Assembly (NCBI GenBank): GCA_019119815.1
Contig: DWWH01000011.1
Span: 1-41,444 of the forward strand
Length of the DNA: 41,444 nt
Origin: Candidatus Eisenbergiella intestinipullorum
Lineage (GTDB): Bacteria > Bacillota > Clostridia > Lachnospirales > Lachnospiraceae
Direction: 5' to 3'
Positions 1 to 6,930 of the stretch are shown here, piece after piece. Below the pieces are notes generated by a model, which saw only the letters and a program-made list of their open reading frames with translations, was not told the DNA's origin and ran no database searches. Positions within the stretch are counted from its first letter, which is position 1; every line of letters starts with the position of its first letter. A program made the position numbers and the translations under genes.

Positions 1-89
1 AATCCTAATTTTGAAGGATATTCACACAAAAGCAATGAATCCCTTTCTATTTTTGAATGTATACCCGTTTGAATATATACGTTATTACA
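1..89. mobile_element. AT-rich DNA left of the tRNA fragment, possible end of an integrated element
   Basis: These bases are clearly richer in A and T than the rest of the window and stop exactly where the tRNA-Pro similarity starts. No gene is visible in them. If the tRNA fragment is an att site, this is the terminal edge of the integrated element, whose body lies outside the window. Confidence 0.35.
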
Positions 90-131
90 TTCGGGACGCA
101 GAGGTCGCAGGTTCAAATCCTGTCGCTTCGA
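90..131 (+). tRNA. Partial tRNA-Pro(CGG), 3' half only; probable attachment site
   Basis: The stretch reads as the 3' half of a proline tRNA. It has anticodon loop TTCGGGA (anticodon CGG, T33 and G37 as in tRNA-Pro), the 3' anticodon stem CGCAG, variable loop AGGTC, T-arm GCAGG/TTCAAAT/CCTGT, then acceptor strand CGCTTCG and discriminator A. CCA is not encoded. No matching acceptor strand (CGAAGCG), D-arm or 5' anticodon stem lies in the 89 bases upstream, which are AT-rich and unlike a tRNA. Tyrosine recombinases commonly integrate at tRNA 3' halves and leave such a copy, often starting at the anticodon loop. I infer this is one end (attL or attR) of an element lying to the left. The tRNA assignment is strong; the att role is inference. 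Confidence 0.7.
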
Positions 132-135
132 CTTA

Positions 136-176
136 AAAAATCCCCTGAAATCAATACTTTCAGGGGATTTCTTTTT
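136..176 (+). terminator. Rho-independent terminator after the tRNA fragment
   Basis: AAATCCCCTGAAA and TTTCAGGGGATTT form a perfect 13-bp stem around a short loop, followed by CTTTTT. It directly follows the tRNA-Pro 3' end and is probably the original tRNA terminator. Confidence 0.85.
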
Positions 177-286
177 GCCGTCATAAAAATTTCACCGTCG
201 GACCAGCTCTGTGATCCTGACAGCCGGAGGCCTTTTGGGGCCGTGCTTTTTCGGCTGTCCCGGGATCATCCGGAAAGGTCTGCCCG

Positions 287-1003
287 TCACCAGGGCATTT
301 CCCGTCCTTCGTTGTCCATGAAAAGCAGACTCCGGTCCTTCTGATCCACACGCGCGAACAGCTCTGCCAGACGGACAGCCGTCTCATAGGGATCCAGATC
401 CGCGTTTTGGCCGCCCATGTCGGTCCGCATCCATCCGGGATGGACTGCGATCACCCGGATTTTGCGGGAAGCGAGATAATTGTCCAGAAGCTTCGTCGCC
501 ATGTTCAGAGCCGCCTTGGACATGCAGTAGTCAAATTCCTTTTCCCGGCGGGCGGCCCCGATGCTCCCGCTCTCGGAGGAAATGTTGACGATCCTTCCCC
601 CATCCTCAGCGATCAGAGGAAGAAACGCCTTTACCACGCGCAGAGGCCCTACCGCATTCACATCGTAAACCGCCGCGCATTCATCCAGATCCGCCTCTTC
701 CAGTACGCTGCCTGATGTGGATCCATGGATTCCCGCATTGTTGATCACCAGGTCGATCCGGCCGGTTATCTGTCCTGCTTTTTTTGCCGCTTCCTCAACG
801 GAAGCGGTGTCTGCGACATCCATCCGGATCAGATACAGGCTGTCCGGCCAGCTTCTCTGCAACTCTTCCAGATCGCTCTTTCCCTCCTGCCCGATGCGGC
901 GCGCTCCTGCCAGCACGCGCCAGCCGTCTTCCAGATACTTTTTTGTAAATTGAAATCCCAGTCCGCGGGAGGCTCCCGCGATCAAAACGGTTTTCTGTTC
1001 CAT
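287..1003 (-). CDS. SDR family NAD(P)-dependent oxidoreductase
   Basis: This is a classical short-chain dehydrogenase of about 238 residues with a Rossmann fold. The N-terminus carries the dinucleotide-binding glycine motif (GASRGLG), the middle the structural NNAG motif, then the catalytic Ser in an ISSESGS context and the Tyr-x-x-x-Lys pair (YCMSK). Substrate cannot be told from sequence. I chose the ATG at 1003, which has a GGGGGT ribosome site just upstream; an ATG four codons earlier (1015) lacks one. It lies 36-48 bp downstream of the GH2 gene on the same strand and is probably co-transcribed with it, which suggests a role in handling sugar or aglycone products, but that is only context. 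The downstream stretch 177-286 holds no gene. Confidence 0.85.
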   Translation of the reverse strand: MEQKTVLIAGASRGLGFQFTKKYLEDGWRVLAGARRIGQEGKSDLEELQRSWPDSLYLIRMDVADTASVEEAAKKAGQITGRIDLVINNAGIHGSTSGSVLEEADLDECAAVYDVNAVGPLRVVKAFLPLIAEDGGRIVNISSESGSIGAARREKEFDYCMSKAALNMATKLLDNYLASRKIRVIAVHPGWMRTDMGGQNADLDPYETAVRLAELFARVDQKDRSLLFMDNEGREMPW

Positions 1004-1051
1004 TGTAACCCCCATTCTAAAATATTTTCTTCCGGCAGAGCCGGTTTATCC

Positions 1052-2728
1052 TCAGGCTTCTGCGCTGTGGAAGATCTTTTTTACGGTTTCATAGACAAGC
1101 TTGGGCCGGCGGTATTCGTCCACAACACCTTTGTTGTTCATGGTCCTCGGCCTTGTATAAAACCAGCTGTCGCAGACCCGGCAGTCGCAGAACTGCCAGA
1201 CATAAACGCCGCTGCAGCCTTCCTGTGAAAGAATGGCCAGAAGCTGCTTTTCCAGCGCCTGCGCCTGATACTCCTCCGACCATTTCACTTTTTCCGGCGT
1301 GCGGTAACCATAGATGCCGCCCGCTCCCACCTCCGTGATCAGAAACGGCTTTCCGCTTCCTCCGGATTGCTCCTGTACCCAGTCGTACAGGTCCTTCAGA
1401 TAAGTATCCGCCGGCGTGTCATGATACCAGAGGGGATAAATATTGTAGGAAACCACATCCACCAGGTCAAAGCAGATGTCCGTTTTGAACTGGCAGCTGG
1501 CAAAGGAACGGGGACGGCTCCGGTCCAGGCTCCTGATCAGCGCAAGCTGCTTCTGATAGCATTCCCTTCCGTATTCGGTATGGCTGGCGCACTCGTTCAG
1601 AATGCCCCAGATATAAATGGACGGATGATTGTAATGTGCCCCGATCATTTCCCGGATGCAGTCCTCGCACTGACGCTCAAAGTTGGGATTGTGCATGTCC
1701 TCCTCGGACAGACCTCTGGCATGATTTTCTTCCCACACCAGCATTCCCGTCTCGTCACACAGATCCAGGAACAGTTCATCATTCGGGTAATGCGAGGTCC
1801 GCACCGAATTGGCTCCCAGGTCGCGCATCAGCGAAAGGTCCCGGCACATGGCCGCATAGGGGAGGCTGCAGCCGAACTGGGGATGGTCCTCATGGCGGCA
1901 GAAGCCCCTGATCCGGATCTTCTGACCGTTCAGGAGAATGTCCTTTCCCTCGGTCCGGATCTCCCGGAAGCCGACACGGTCGATCAGATCGTCCACCGCT
2001 TCTGCGTCCTGTGTCCGAAGGACTGCGGACAGAAAATACAGCTCCGGCTCTTCCGGACACCAGGCCCGCACCTGAGAAAAAGCCGTTTCGCCATCGGTGA
2101 ACGAAGCCGTTTCTCCCGGTTCCAGATGGACGGGAAGGCTGGCGAAGGGCTCCTCATTCAGGCACAGCTCCAGACTGCCGTTAAAGTCTTCCTCCGTCAG
2201 GTTCTCTACCTCTGCCTCCGTACGGGCATACCATTTCCCATCCCGGAAAAACGGAGTGAAATGAAGGTGGGACACAAACTGGCCTGCCAGCTCCTCCAGC
2301 ACCACCGGCCGCGTAATCCCTCCGTAGGTCTGATAGTCGTTCGGCACATGCAGGGCGGACTCCGGGCCAAAGGAATTGTCCACCCAGACCTTCAGGGTGT
2401 GCTCTCCTGCCGGCAGATCCTTCACCACTGCGGAGAACGGGGTGTAGGCGTTATAGTGCTCCGCCTCCTTTTTTCCGTCCACATACACCTGCGCCGTGTG
2501 GCTGACCCCTTTGAATTCCAGCCGGATATTCCCGGAAGCGCGGAAGGTTTTCTCATAGCAGGCCTTTCCGCGGTATGTCAGCGTTTCCGGCTCACTCTGC
2601 CAGCAGCCCGGCACCGGTGTTTTCAGACGCACCGCCTCCCCCGTCTCCGGCAGCGTCCTAAAATCCCACAGGCAGCCGGAGAGCTCCTGCGTTTTCCTGA
2701 TCCTGTGCGTTTCAAATGCGCGTACCAT
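1052..2728 (-). CDS. Glycoside hydrolase family 2, probable beta-glucuronidase
   Basis: The 558-residue protein has the GH2 layout: N-terminal jelly-roll sugar-binding domain (about 1-150), immunoglobulin-like domain (about 150-260) and a TIM barrel. Family knowledge places the acid/base at Glu379 (WGILNE) and the nucleophile at Glu466 (LITE). An Asn-x-Lys motif (Asn531, Lys533, in TMNNKG) sits where bacterial beta-glucuronidases recognise the glucuronate carboxylate, which favours beta-glucuronidase over beta-galactosidase. The segment after the WEENHA strand is short, so the loop that covers the active site in the E. coli enzyme seems absent. There is no signal peptide, so it should act in the cytoplasm. 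An AGGAGGT ribosome site precedes the ATG, and a TTGACA element lies at 2783-2788. It heads a likely two-gene unit with the SDR. Confidence 0.82.
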   Translation of the reverse strand: MVRAFETHRIRKTQELSGCLWDFRTLPETGEAVRLKTPVPGCWQSEPETLTYRGKACYEKTFRASGNIRLEFKGVSHTAQVYVDGKKEAEHYNAYTPFSAVVKDLPAGEHTLKVWVDNSFGPESALHVPNDYQTYGGITRPVVLEELAGQFVSHLHFTPFFRDGKWYARTEAEVENLTEEDFNGSLELCLNEEPFASLPVHLEPGETASFTDGETAFSQVRAWCPEEPELYFLSAVLRTQDAEAVDDLIDRVGFREIRTEGKDILLNGQKIRIRGFCRHEDHPQFGCSLPYAAMCRDLSLMRDLGANSVRTSHYPNDELFLDLCDETGMLVWEENHARGLSEEDMHNPNFERQCEDCIREMIGAHYNHPSIYIWGILNECASHTEYGRECYQKQLALIRSLDRSRPRSFASCQFKTDICFDLVDVVSYNIYPLWYHDTPADTYLKDLYDWVQEQSGGSGKPFLITEVGAGGIYGYRTPEKVKWSEEYQAQALEKQLLAILSQEGCSGVYVWQFCDCRVCDSWFYTRPRTMNNKGVVDEYRRPKLVYETVKKIFHSAEA

Positions 2729-2831
2729 AATTACCTCCTGAACGCTTTCTTTTTCCCTATTTTCCTACCACAGCCCGCGCTCTGTCAAGCCTTCCTACAG
2801 CCGGCCCCCCGGGAAAAGCGCGCTGTCAGGA

Positions 2832-2878
2832 ATAAAAAAGACAACCGCCTCCGCATAAAGGGAGGAAGTTGTCTTTTC
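2832..2878 (-). terminator. Terminator of the thioredoxin gene
   Basis: On the minus strand AAGACAAC...GGAGG pairs with GTTGTCTT and is followed by a T run. The stem interrupts the space between thioredoxin and the GH2 gene, so the two are probably separate transcripts. Confidence 0.8.
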
Positions 2879-2978
2879 AGCTCTTCCTGAGATCAGAATC
2901 TGCATCCGCCGTACAGGCGCTCCTTTTCCCGGCCGCAGCATTGCCGCCGGACCGGCGCCGTTTTCAGCCGCGGACGCT

Positions 2979-3299
2979 TCAGTCCATCGCCTGCTCCAGC
3001 TTCTTCATCAGCTCGTTCTTGGAAACCGCTCCTACGATCCTTTCCTTCTCTTCACCATTCTTGATGATCAGAAAGGTGGGGATATTCATAACGCGGTATT
3101 TTCCTGCGATGTCCATGCAGTCGTCAATGTTGAGCTTTCCGACCCTGGCCCTTCCGTCCAGCTCATCCGCAAGCTGCGCCACCACAGGCGCCATCATCTT
3201 GCAGGGGCCGCACCAGTCCGCATAAAAGTCAACCAGCACAGGCTTGTCGGACTTTAATACCTCTTCTTCAAAATTTTCCGATGTGAATTTATATTCCAT
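2979..3299 (-). CDS. trxA: Thioredoxin
   Basis: This is a single-domain thioredoxin of 106 residues, the usual size. The active site WCGPCK occupies about residues 29-34 and the cis-proline loop NIPTF follows at the expected distance. It reduces protein disulfides in the cytoplasm using electrons from thioredoxin reductase; no reductase gene is in this window. A GGAGAGG ribosome site lies just before the ATG. It is monocistronic as far as can be seen, with its own terminator downstream. In an anaerobe it would also serve peroxidases and ribonucleotide reductase. Confidence 0.95.
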   Translation of the reverse strand: MEYKFTSENFEEEVLKSDKPVLVDFYADWCGPCKMMAPVVAQLADELDGRARVGKLNIDDCMDIAGKYRVMNIPTFLIIKNGEEKERIVGAVSKNELMKKLEQAMD

Positions 3300-3617
3300 A
3301 TACCTCTCCTTTCGCCGCCGGCATACTTTTTTCCTGACAGGATGTCCGCAGATCGGAAATCCTCATGACGGACCGGCGGTCTGTCTGCATCTCGTTCTTT
3401 CGTATGGACCGTTCCGGATGTCACATGCGTGCGCCGTGTTCCTTCCGGTTTCGCGCCCGGCCGCTTCCGGACAGCACACACCTTCCATCCGTACTCCCAG
3501 AATAATACACAACGCGCTTCTTTGCAAGGCCATTTTCTTCGGAGCGTACCGGCATGGCCTGAACAGGTTACAGTTCAGGCCAGGGCCGGTCCCTTTCTGA
3601 CCGGCACGTAAGAAAAA
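3300..3617. other. Gene-free spacer upstream of thioredoxin
   Basis: No coding sequence is convincing here. It should contain the thioredoxin promoter on the minus strand, but I see no clean -35/-10 pair. Its right part holds the compound hairpin described separately at 3549-3590. Confidence 0.5.
3549..3590. repeat. Compound inverted repeat
   Basis: ACCGGC and GCCGGT enclose a perfect 9-bp inverted repeat, GGCCTGAAC and GTTCAGGCC, with an 8-base loop containing GTTAC. No T run follows on either strand, so it is not a standard terminator. It lies next to the MITE-like repeat and may belong to the same composite structure. Confidence 0.6.
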
Positions 3618-3767
3618 CGTTACGAGTTACAGCTCAGCCTTCGGCAGTGCTGTAACGGCATCCGGCCATTCCAAGCGCTTCGCGCCAGGCCGGATGCTTC
3701 CAGCCGGTCTGTTTTCGTACGGTCTGCGCAGGGAATGCGCAGACCTGGCTGAGCAGTAACCGTTACG
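3618..3767 (+). repeat. MITE-like 150-bp structured repeat, copy A
   Basis: The unit is bounded by imperfect terminal inverted repeats of 21-22 bases (19 matches) that begin CGTTACG / CGTAACG and end in CTCAGCC. Inside are three hairpins: GTTACAGC/GCTGTAAC (3626-3656), GCATCCGGCC/GGCCGGATGC (3658-3697) and GGTCTGCGCA/TGCGCAGACC (3721-3745). No coding frame is convincing in it. Its core (3633-3761) matches the inverted copy at 41316-41444 in 126 of 129 positions. It stops just before the promoter of the next gene. Confidence 0.85.
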
Positions 3768-3789
3768 ATCCGCTTCCGTGCAAAACCGA

Positions 3790-3818
3790 TTGACAAATCC
3801 CGGAAAGGGGACTACGCT
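3790..3818 (+). promoter_or_regulatory. Probable sigma-A promoter of the cytidylate-kinase-like gene
   Basis: TTGACA and TACGCT are separated by 17 bases. The -10 is weak but the position, about 55 bp before the ATG, fits. Confidence 0.55.
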
Positions 3819-3874
3819 GAAGGTGAAAAGAACGGATCTGCAACAGAGTCGGACATGCAAAGGAGGGATCGTTT

Positions 3875-4507
3875 ATGAGGATCATCACAATCAGCCGTGA
3901 ATTCGGCAGCGGAGGCCGTGAGGTGGGAAAACGACTGGCAGACGCGCTCGGATTTGCCTATTACGACAGGGAGATCGTCACTTCCATCGCTGAAAAATGT
4001 GACCTGGATGAAGGATATGTGGAAAATGTGCTGAGAAAGGGGCTGACCGTCAATGTGCCCGTCACCTTTGGACACACCTTCTATTTTTATTCTGATCCCA
4101 CATCCGAAAATGAACTGAAGGTGCTCAATACCCAGCAGCAGATCATCCGGGAACTGGCACAGAGGGGCGACTGCGTGATGGTAGGGCGCTGCTCCGGCAT
4201 CATCCTGGAAAAGGAACGGCCGCTGCGGCTGTTCGTCTATGCGGATATGGACTGGAAGGTGAAGCGCTGCCGGGAACGGGAAACGGGATCCGAGCATCTT
4301 TCTGACCGGGATCTGGAAAAAAAGATCCGGCAGATCGACGCAGGCCGCGCCCGGCACCAGAAGCTGCTCACCGACCGGAAGTGGGGCGACAGAGAGGGGT
4401 ACGATCTCTGCCTGAACACCACCGGAACGGAGATCAAAAAGCTCATCCCGGGCCTGAAGGAGCTGGCTCTGTGCTGGTTTGACCAGCGGGATAATCAGGA
4501 ACGGTGA
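3875..4507 (+). CDS. Cytidylate kinase-like family protein
   Basis: The 210-residue protein belongs to the cytidylate-kinase-like P-loop family. It opens with ITISREFGSGGREVGKRLA, the modified phosphate-binding loop of that family, followed by the conserved YYDREI segment. It shares the nucleotide kinase fold but its substrate is not established, and it should not be named cmk. An AAAGGAGGG ribosome site sits 6-7 bases before the ATG. It has its own promoter downstream of the structured repeat and ends at a very strong terminator, so it is probably a single-gene unit. TrmB is convergent. Confidence 0.85.
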   Translation: MRIITISREFGSGGREVGKRLADALGFAYYDREIVTSIAEKCDLDEGYVENVLRKGLTVNVPVTFGHTFYFYSDPTSENELKVLNTQQQIIRELAQRGDCVMVGRCSGIILEKERPLRLFVYADMDWKVKRCRERETGSEHLSDRDLEKKIRQIDAGRARHQKLLTDRKWGDREGYDLCLNTTGTEIKKLIPGLKELALCWFDQRDNQER

Positions 4508-4509
4508 CC

Positions 4510-4544
4510 GGACAGGGGAAGGCGCTTCCCCTGTCCTTTATTTG
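4510..4544 (+). terminator. Terminator between the kinase-like gene and trmB
   Basis: GGACAGGGGAAG and CTTCCCCTGTCC form a perfect 12-bp stem with a three-base loop, followed by TTTATTT. It serves the plus-strand gene and overlaps the last codons of trmB on the other strand. Confidence 0.88.
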
Positions 4545-5209
4545 TCTTTATCCTGTTTTTCTTCGGAATTCCTTCTTCTGATGATATATTTGCAGATGGG
4601 ATTTCCCGCCGCTGAAAAACGGGCTTCATATTCCGTCATCACATTGTTCTGCATCAGCCGTTCATCCTGATGCAGGTCAAAGGTCACCTCCTGCGCCTGC
4701 CATCCTGCGGGTTCCAGCTCCTCCAGGGAAAAATCAAACAGGGGCCTGTTGTCCGTTTTGAATTCGATCGTGCCTTCGGGCTTCAGGATTTTTTCATATC
4801 TTTCCAGAAACTGTCTGGAGGTAAGCCGTCTCTTGGCATGCCGGTCCTTGGGCCAGGGATCGGAAAAGTTCAGATAGATGCGGTCCGCTTCCCCCGGCCC
4901 GAACACTTCTCCGATCTCCTCTGCATCCATGCGGATGAAGCGCACATTGGGAAGCTCATTCTCTTCCATCTTCTGGATCGCCCGTATCAGCACACTGGAG
5001 TATTTTTCGATCCCGATATAATCAATATCCGGGTTCCGGGCTGCCAGCTCCATGAGAAAGCGGCCCTTTCCCATGCCGATCTCGATATGCAGAGGCGCAG
5101 TCCGTCCGAATACCTCCGCCCATTTTCCCGCATGCTCCTGCGGATCATGTATCACAAAGCGGCTCGCTGCGATCGCTTCTCTGGAGCCGGGAACATTTTT
5201 CAGTCTCAT
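4538..5209 (-). CDS. trmB: tRNA (guanine-N7-)-methyltransferase
   Basis: TrmB methylates N7 of guanosine 46 in the tRNA variable loop using S-adenosylmethionine. The 223-residue length is typical. The SAM-binding motif EIGMGKG lies at about 43-49, and the family signature NFSDPWPKDRHAKRR, including the catalytic aspartate, at about 114-128. The C-terminal TEYE segment is also conserved. An extended -10 element (TGA-TAAAAT, minus strand, 5246-5254) lies just upstream. It is divergent from the carboxypeptidase gene and convergent with the kinase-like gene. Confidence 0.95.
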   Translation of the reverse strand: MRLKNVPGSREAIAASRFVIHDPQEHAGKWAEVFGRTAPLHIEIGMGKGRFLMELAARNPDIDYIGIEKYSSVLIRAIQKMEENELPNVRFIRMDAEEIGEVFGPGEADRIYLNFSDPWPKDRHAKRRLTSRQFLERYEKILKPEGTIEFKTDNRPLFDFSLEELEPAGWQAQEVTFDLHQDERLMQNNVMTEYEARFSAAGNPICKYIIRRRNSEEKQDKDK

Positions 5210-5245
5210 TCTCTTCTATCCTTTCCGCTGCCTTTTTTCCGTATC

Positions 5246-5254
5246 ATTTTATCA
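5246..5254 (-). promoter_or_regulatory. Extended -10 promoter element of trmB
   Basis: TG, one base and TAAAAT on the minus strand, without a good -35. The distance to the trmB start is about 37 bp. Confidence 0.45.
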
Positions 5255-5349
5255 GAAGTCGCACCAAAAGAAAATCTGAATTTTTTCTGAATCCCCTTAA
5301 AAACAGGGCCGGGATAGTGTATGATAGTCATGAACTCTGAAAAAAGGAT

Positions 5350-6861
5350 ATGATGAAACGAATGATACATGTTCTGGATCCGCATAAAAACAGAATAAAA
5401 AAACGGAAGCATCAAAGGGCACTCCGCGCCGTTTGCGCGTTCTGTGCATTTCTTCTTTTTCTTTCCTGCCCTTTTTCGCCCGCAGCAGCCGCTCCGTCCG
5501 GGACCGGACAGAATGACTACGACGCACAGGCGGAAGCCCGCAGGGAAATGCCGGTGGAATCCAACGAATGGGAGAACTGGCCCGCCGGTCCGGCAGTCAG
5601 CGCGGAATCCGCCATTCTCATGGAAGCGGAGACGGGTGCGATCCTGTATGAGAAAAACGTTCATGAAGCGCTCTATCCCGCCAGCATCACCAAGATTCTG
5701 ACCGCGCTGATCACCATGGAGCAGTGTTCTCTGGATGAAATGGTGACCTATTCCAATGAGGCGGTCAGCAGCATCAACTGGCAGACCGATTCCAACATCG
5801 GCATTCAGGCCGGGGAGCAGATCACGGTGGAGCAGTCTCTTTACGGTCTTCTCGTCGGCTCCGCCAACGAGGTCGCCAATGCTCTCGCGGAGCACATCAG
5901 CGGGAGCGTAGACGCTTTCGCCGAGCGGATGAATGAGCGGGCCAGAGAGCTTGGCTGCGTGGATTCCCATTTTGCCAACGCCAATGGCATTTTCGACGAA
6001 AACCACTATACCTCCGCCTACGATATGGCGCAGATTGCCAGAGCTTTTTTCTCCAATGACCTGCTCTGCAAGATGTCCGGGACGGCAACCTACACCATTC
6101 CCCGCTCCGATACGGTCAGCCGGGAGCTTTTCATTTCTTCCAAAAACAAGCTTCTTGCGGGAAAGGAATACGCCTACGAATATCTGGTGGGGAGCAAGAC
6201 TGGATATACCTCAGAAGCGCGTCAGACGCTGGTTTCCTGCGCTCAGAAGGACGGAATGAAGCTCATCTGCGTCGTCATGAAGGAGGAAGCCCCTTCCCAG
6301 TTTACAGATACCATCGAGCTGTTCAATTACGGCTTCAGCAGCTTCCGGATGGTAAACGTGGCGGATGCGGACAGCCGGTACACGGTGGGAAACGAAATCT
6401 TCTTCGAGTCGGATGCGGACATATTCGGAAGCTCTTCTCCGCTTCTCTCCATCGATCCCTCCGATTCCATCGTACTCCCGAATACGGCGGCATATGAGGA
6501 TACGGCTTCCTCCCTTTCCTATGAAAACCCTGAAGGCGAGGATGCCATTGCCGAAATTTCTTTTTCTTACAACGGCATATATGTGGGAAGCGCCGCCGTC
6601 CACGTTGTTGACGCCGCTTCCGGCCATACGGCAGCCGGCGGGGATCCTTCTTCCGACAGAATCTACATCAATGTGCGCCTTGTCCTTTTCAGCGTCATAG
6701 CCGTTTATCTTTTTCTGAATTTTCTGGTCTGGCTGATCACACTCCTGCATAACTACAGCTTCTCCAGCCAGAGGAAGGACCGGAGGCGCCGCCGCAGAAG
6801 GCACAGCCGGGAATCGATCGATTATGACAGATATTCCCGGAAGGATCCGGAAGGATTTTGA
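5350..6861 (+). CDS. D-alanyl-D-alanine carboxypeptidase (S11 family, DacF/PBP5-like)
   Basis: This enzyme removes the terminal D-Ala of peptidoglycan pentapeptides outside the membrane. The three penicillin-binding motifs are present: Ser112-x-x-Lys115 (SITK), Ser-Ala-Asn at 171-173 and Lys-Thr-Gly at 283-285. A basic N-terminus and hydrophobic segment (about 26-41) ending in PAAAA form the signal peptide. After the catalytic domain comes a beta-rich domain, then a transmembrane segment near the C-terminus (VLFSVIAVYLFLNFLVWLI) and an Arg-rich cytoplasmic tail, so it is probably anchored by a helix and not by an amphipathic tail. Two adjacent ATGs (5350, 5353) follow AAGGAT; either may be used. 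Confidence 0.92.
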   Translation: MMKRMIHVLDPHKNRIKKRKHQRALRAVCAFCAFLLFLSCPFSPAAAAPSGTGQNDYDAQAEARREMPVESNEWENWPAGPAVSAESAILMEAETGAILYEKNVHEALYPASITKILTALITMEQCSLDEMVTYSNEAVSSINWQTDSNIGIQAGEQITVEQSLYGLLVGSANEVANALAEHISGSVDAFAERMNERARELGCVDSHFANANGIFDENHYTSAYDMAQIARAFFSNDLLCKMSGTATYTIPRSDTVSRELFISSKNKLLAGKEYAYEYLVGSKTGYTSEARQTLVSCAQKDGMKLICVVMKEEAPSQFTDTIELFNYGFSSFRMVNVADADSRYTVGNEIFFESDADIFGSSSPLLSIDPSDSIVLPNTAAYEDTASSLSYENPEGEDAIAEISFSYNGIYVGSAAVHVVDAASGHTAAGGDPSSDRIYINVRLVLFSVIAVYLFLNFLVWLITLLHNYSFSSQRKDRRRRRRRHSRESIDYDRYSRKDPEGF

Positions 6862-6881
6862 AGGGCTCTGTCCGTATTTGG

Positions 6882-6930
6882 AGAAACGGCCGGATCCGCC
6901 TCTCAGGTGGCATCCGGCCGTTTCTTTTTT
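6882..6930. terminator. Bidirectional terminator overlapping the exonuclease stop codon
   Basis: GAAACGGCCGGAT and ATCCGGCCGTTTC form a 13-bp perfect stem with further inner pairing, and TTTTTT follows on the plus strand. It ends the carboxypeptidase transcript. The left arm of the exonuclease mRNA lies inside its last codons, with the stop codon in the loop. Confidence 0.9.

Noticed and set aside
57..344. Small plus-strand open frame across the tRNA fragment and terminator
   Set aside because: It reads through a tRNA and terminator and into the antisense of the SDR gene.
1367..2890. Long open frame antisense to the GH2 gene
   Set aside because: No ribosome site and no recognisable domain; the GH2 frame has catalytic motifs. 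It is a by-product of GC-rich codon use.
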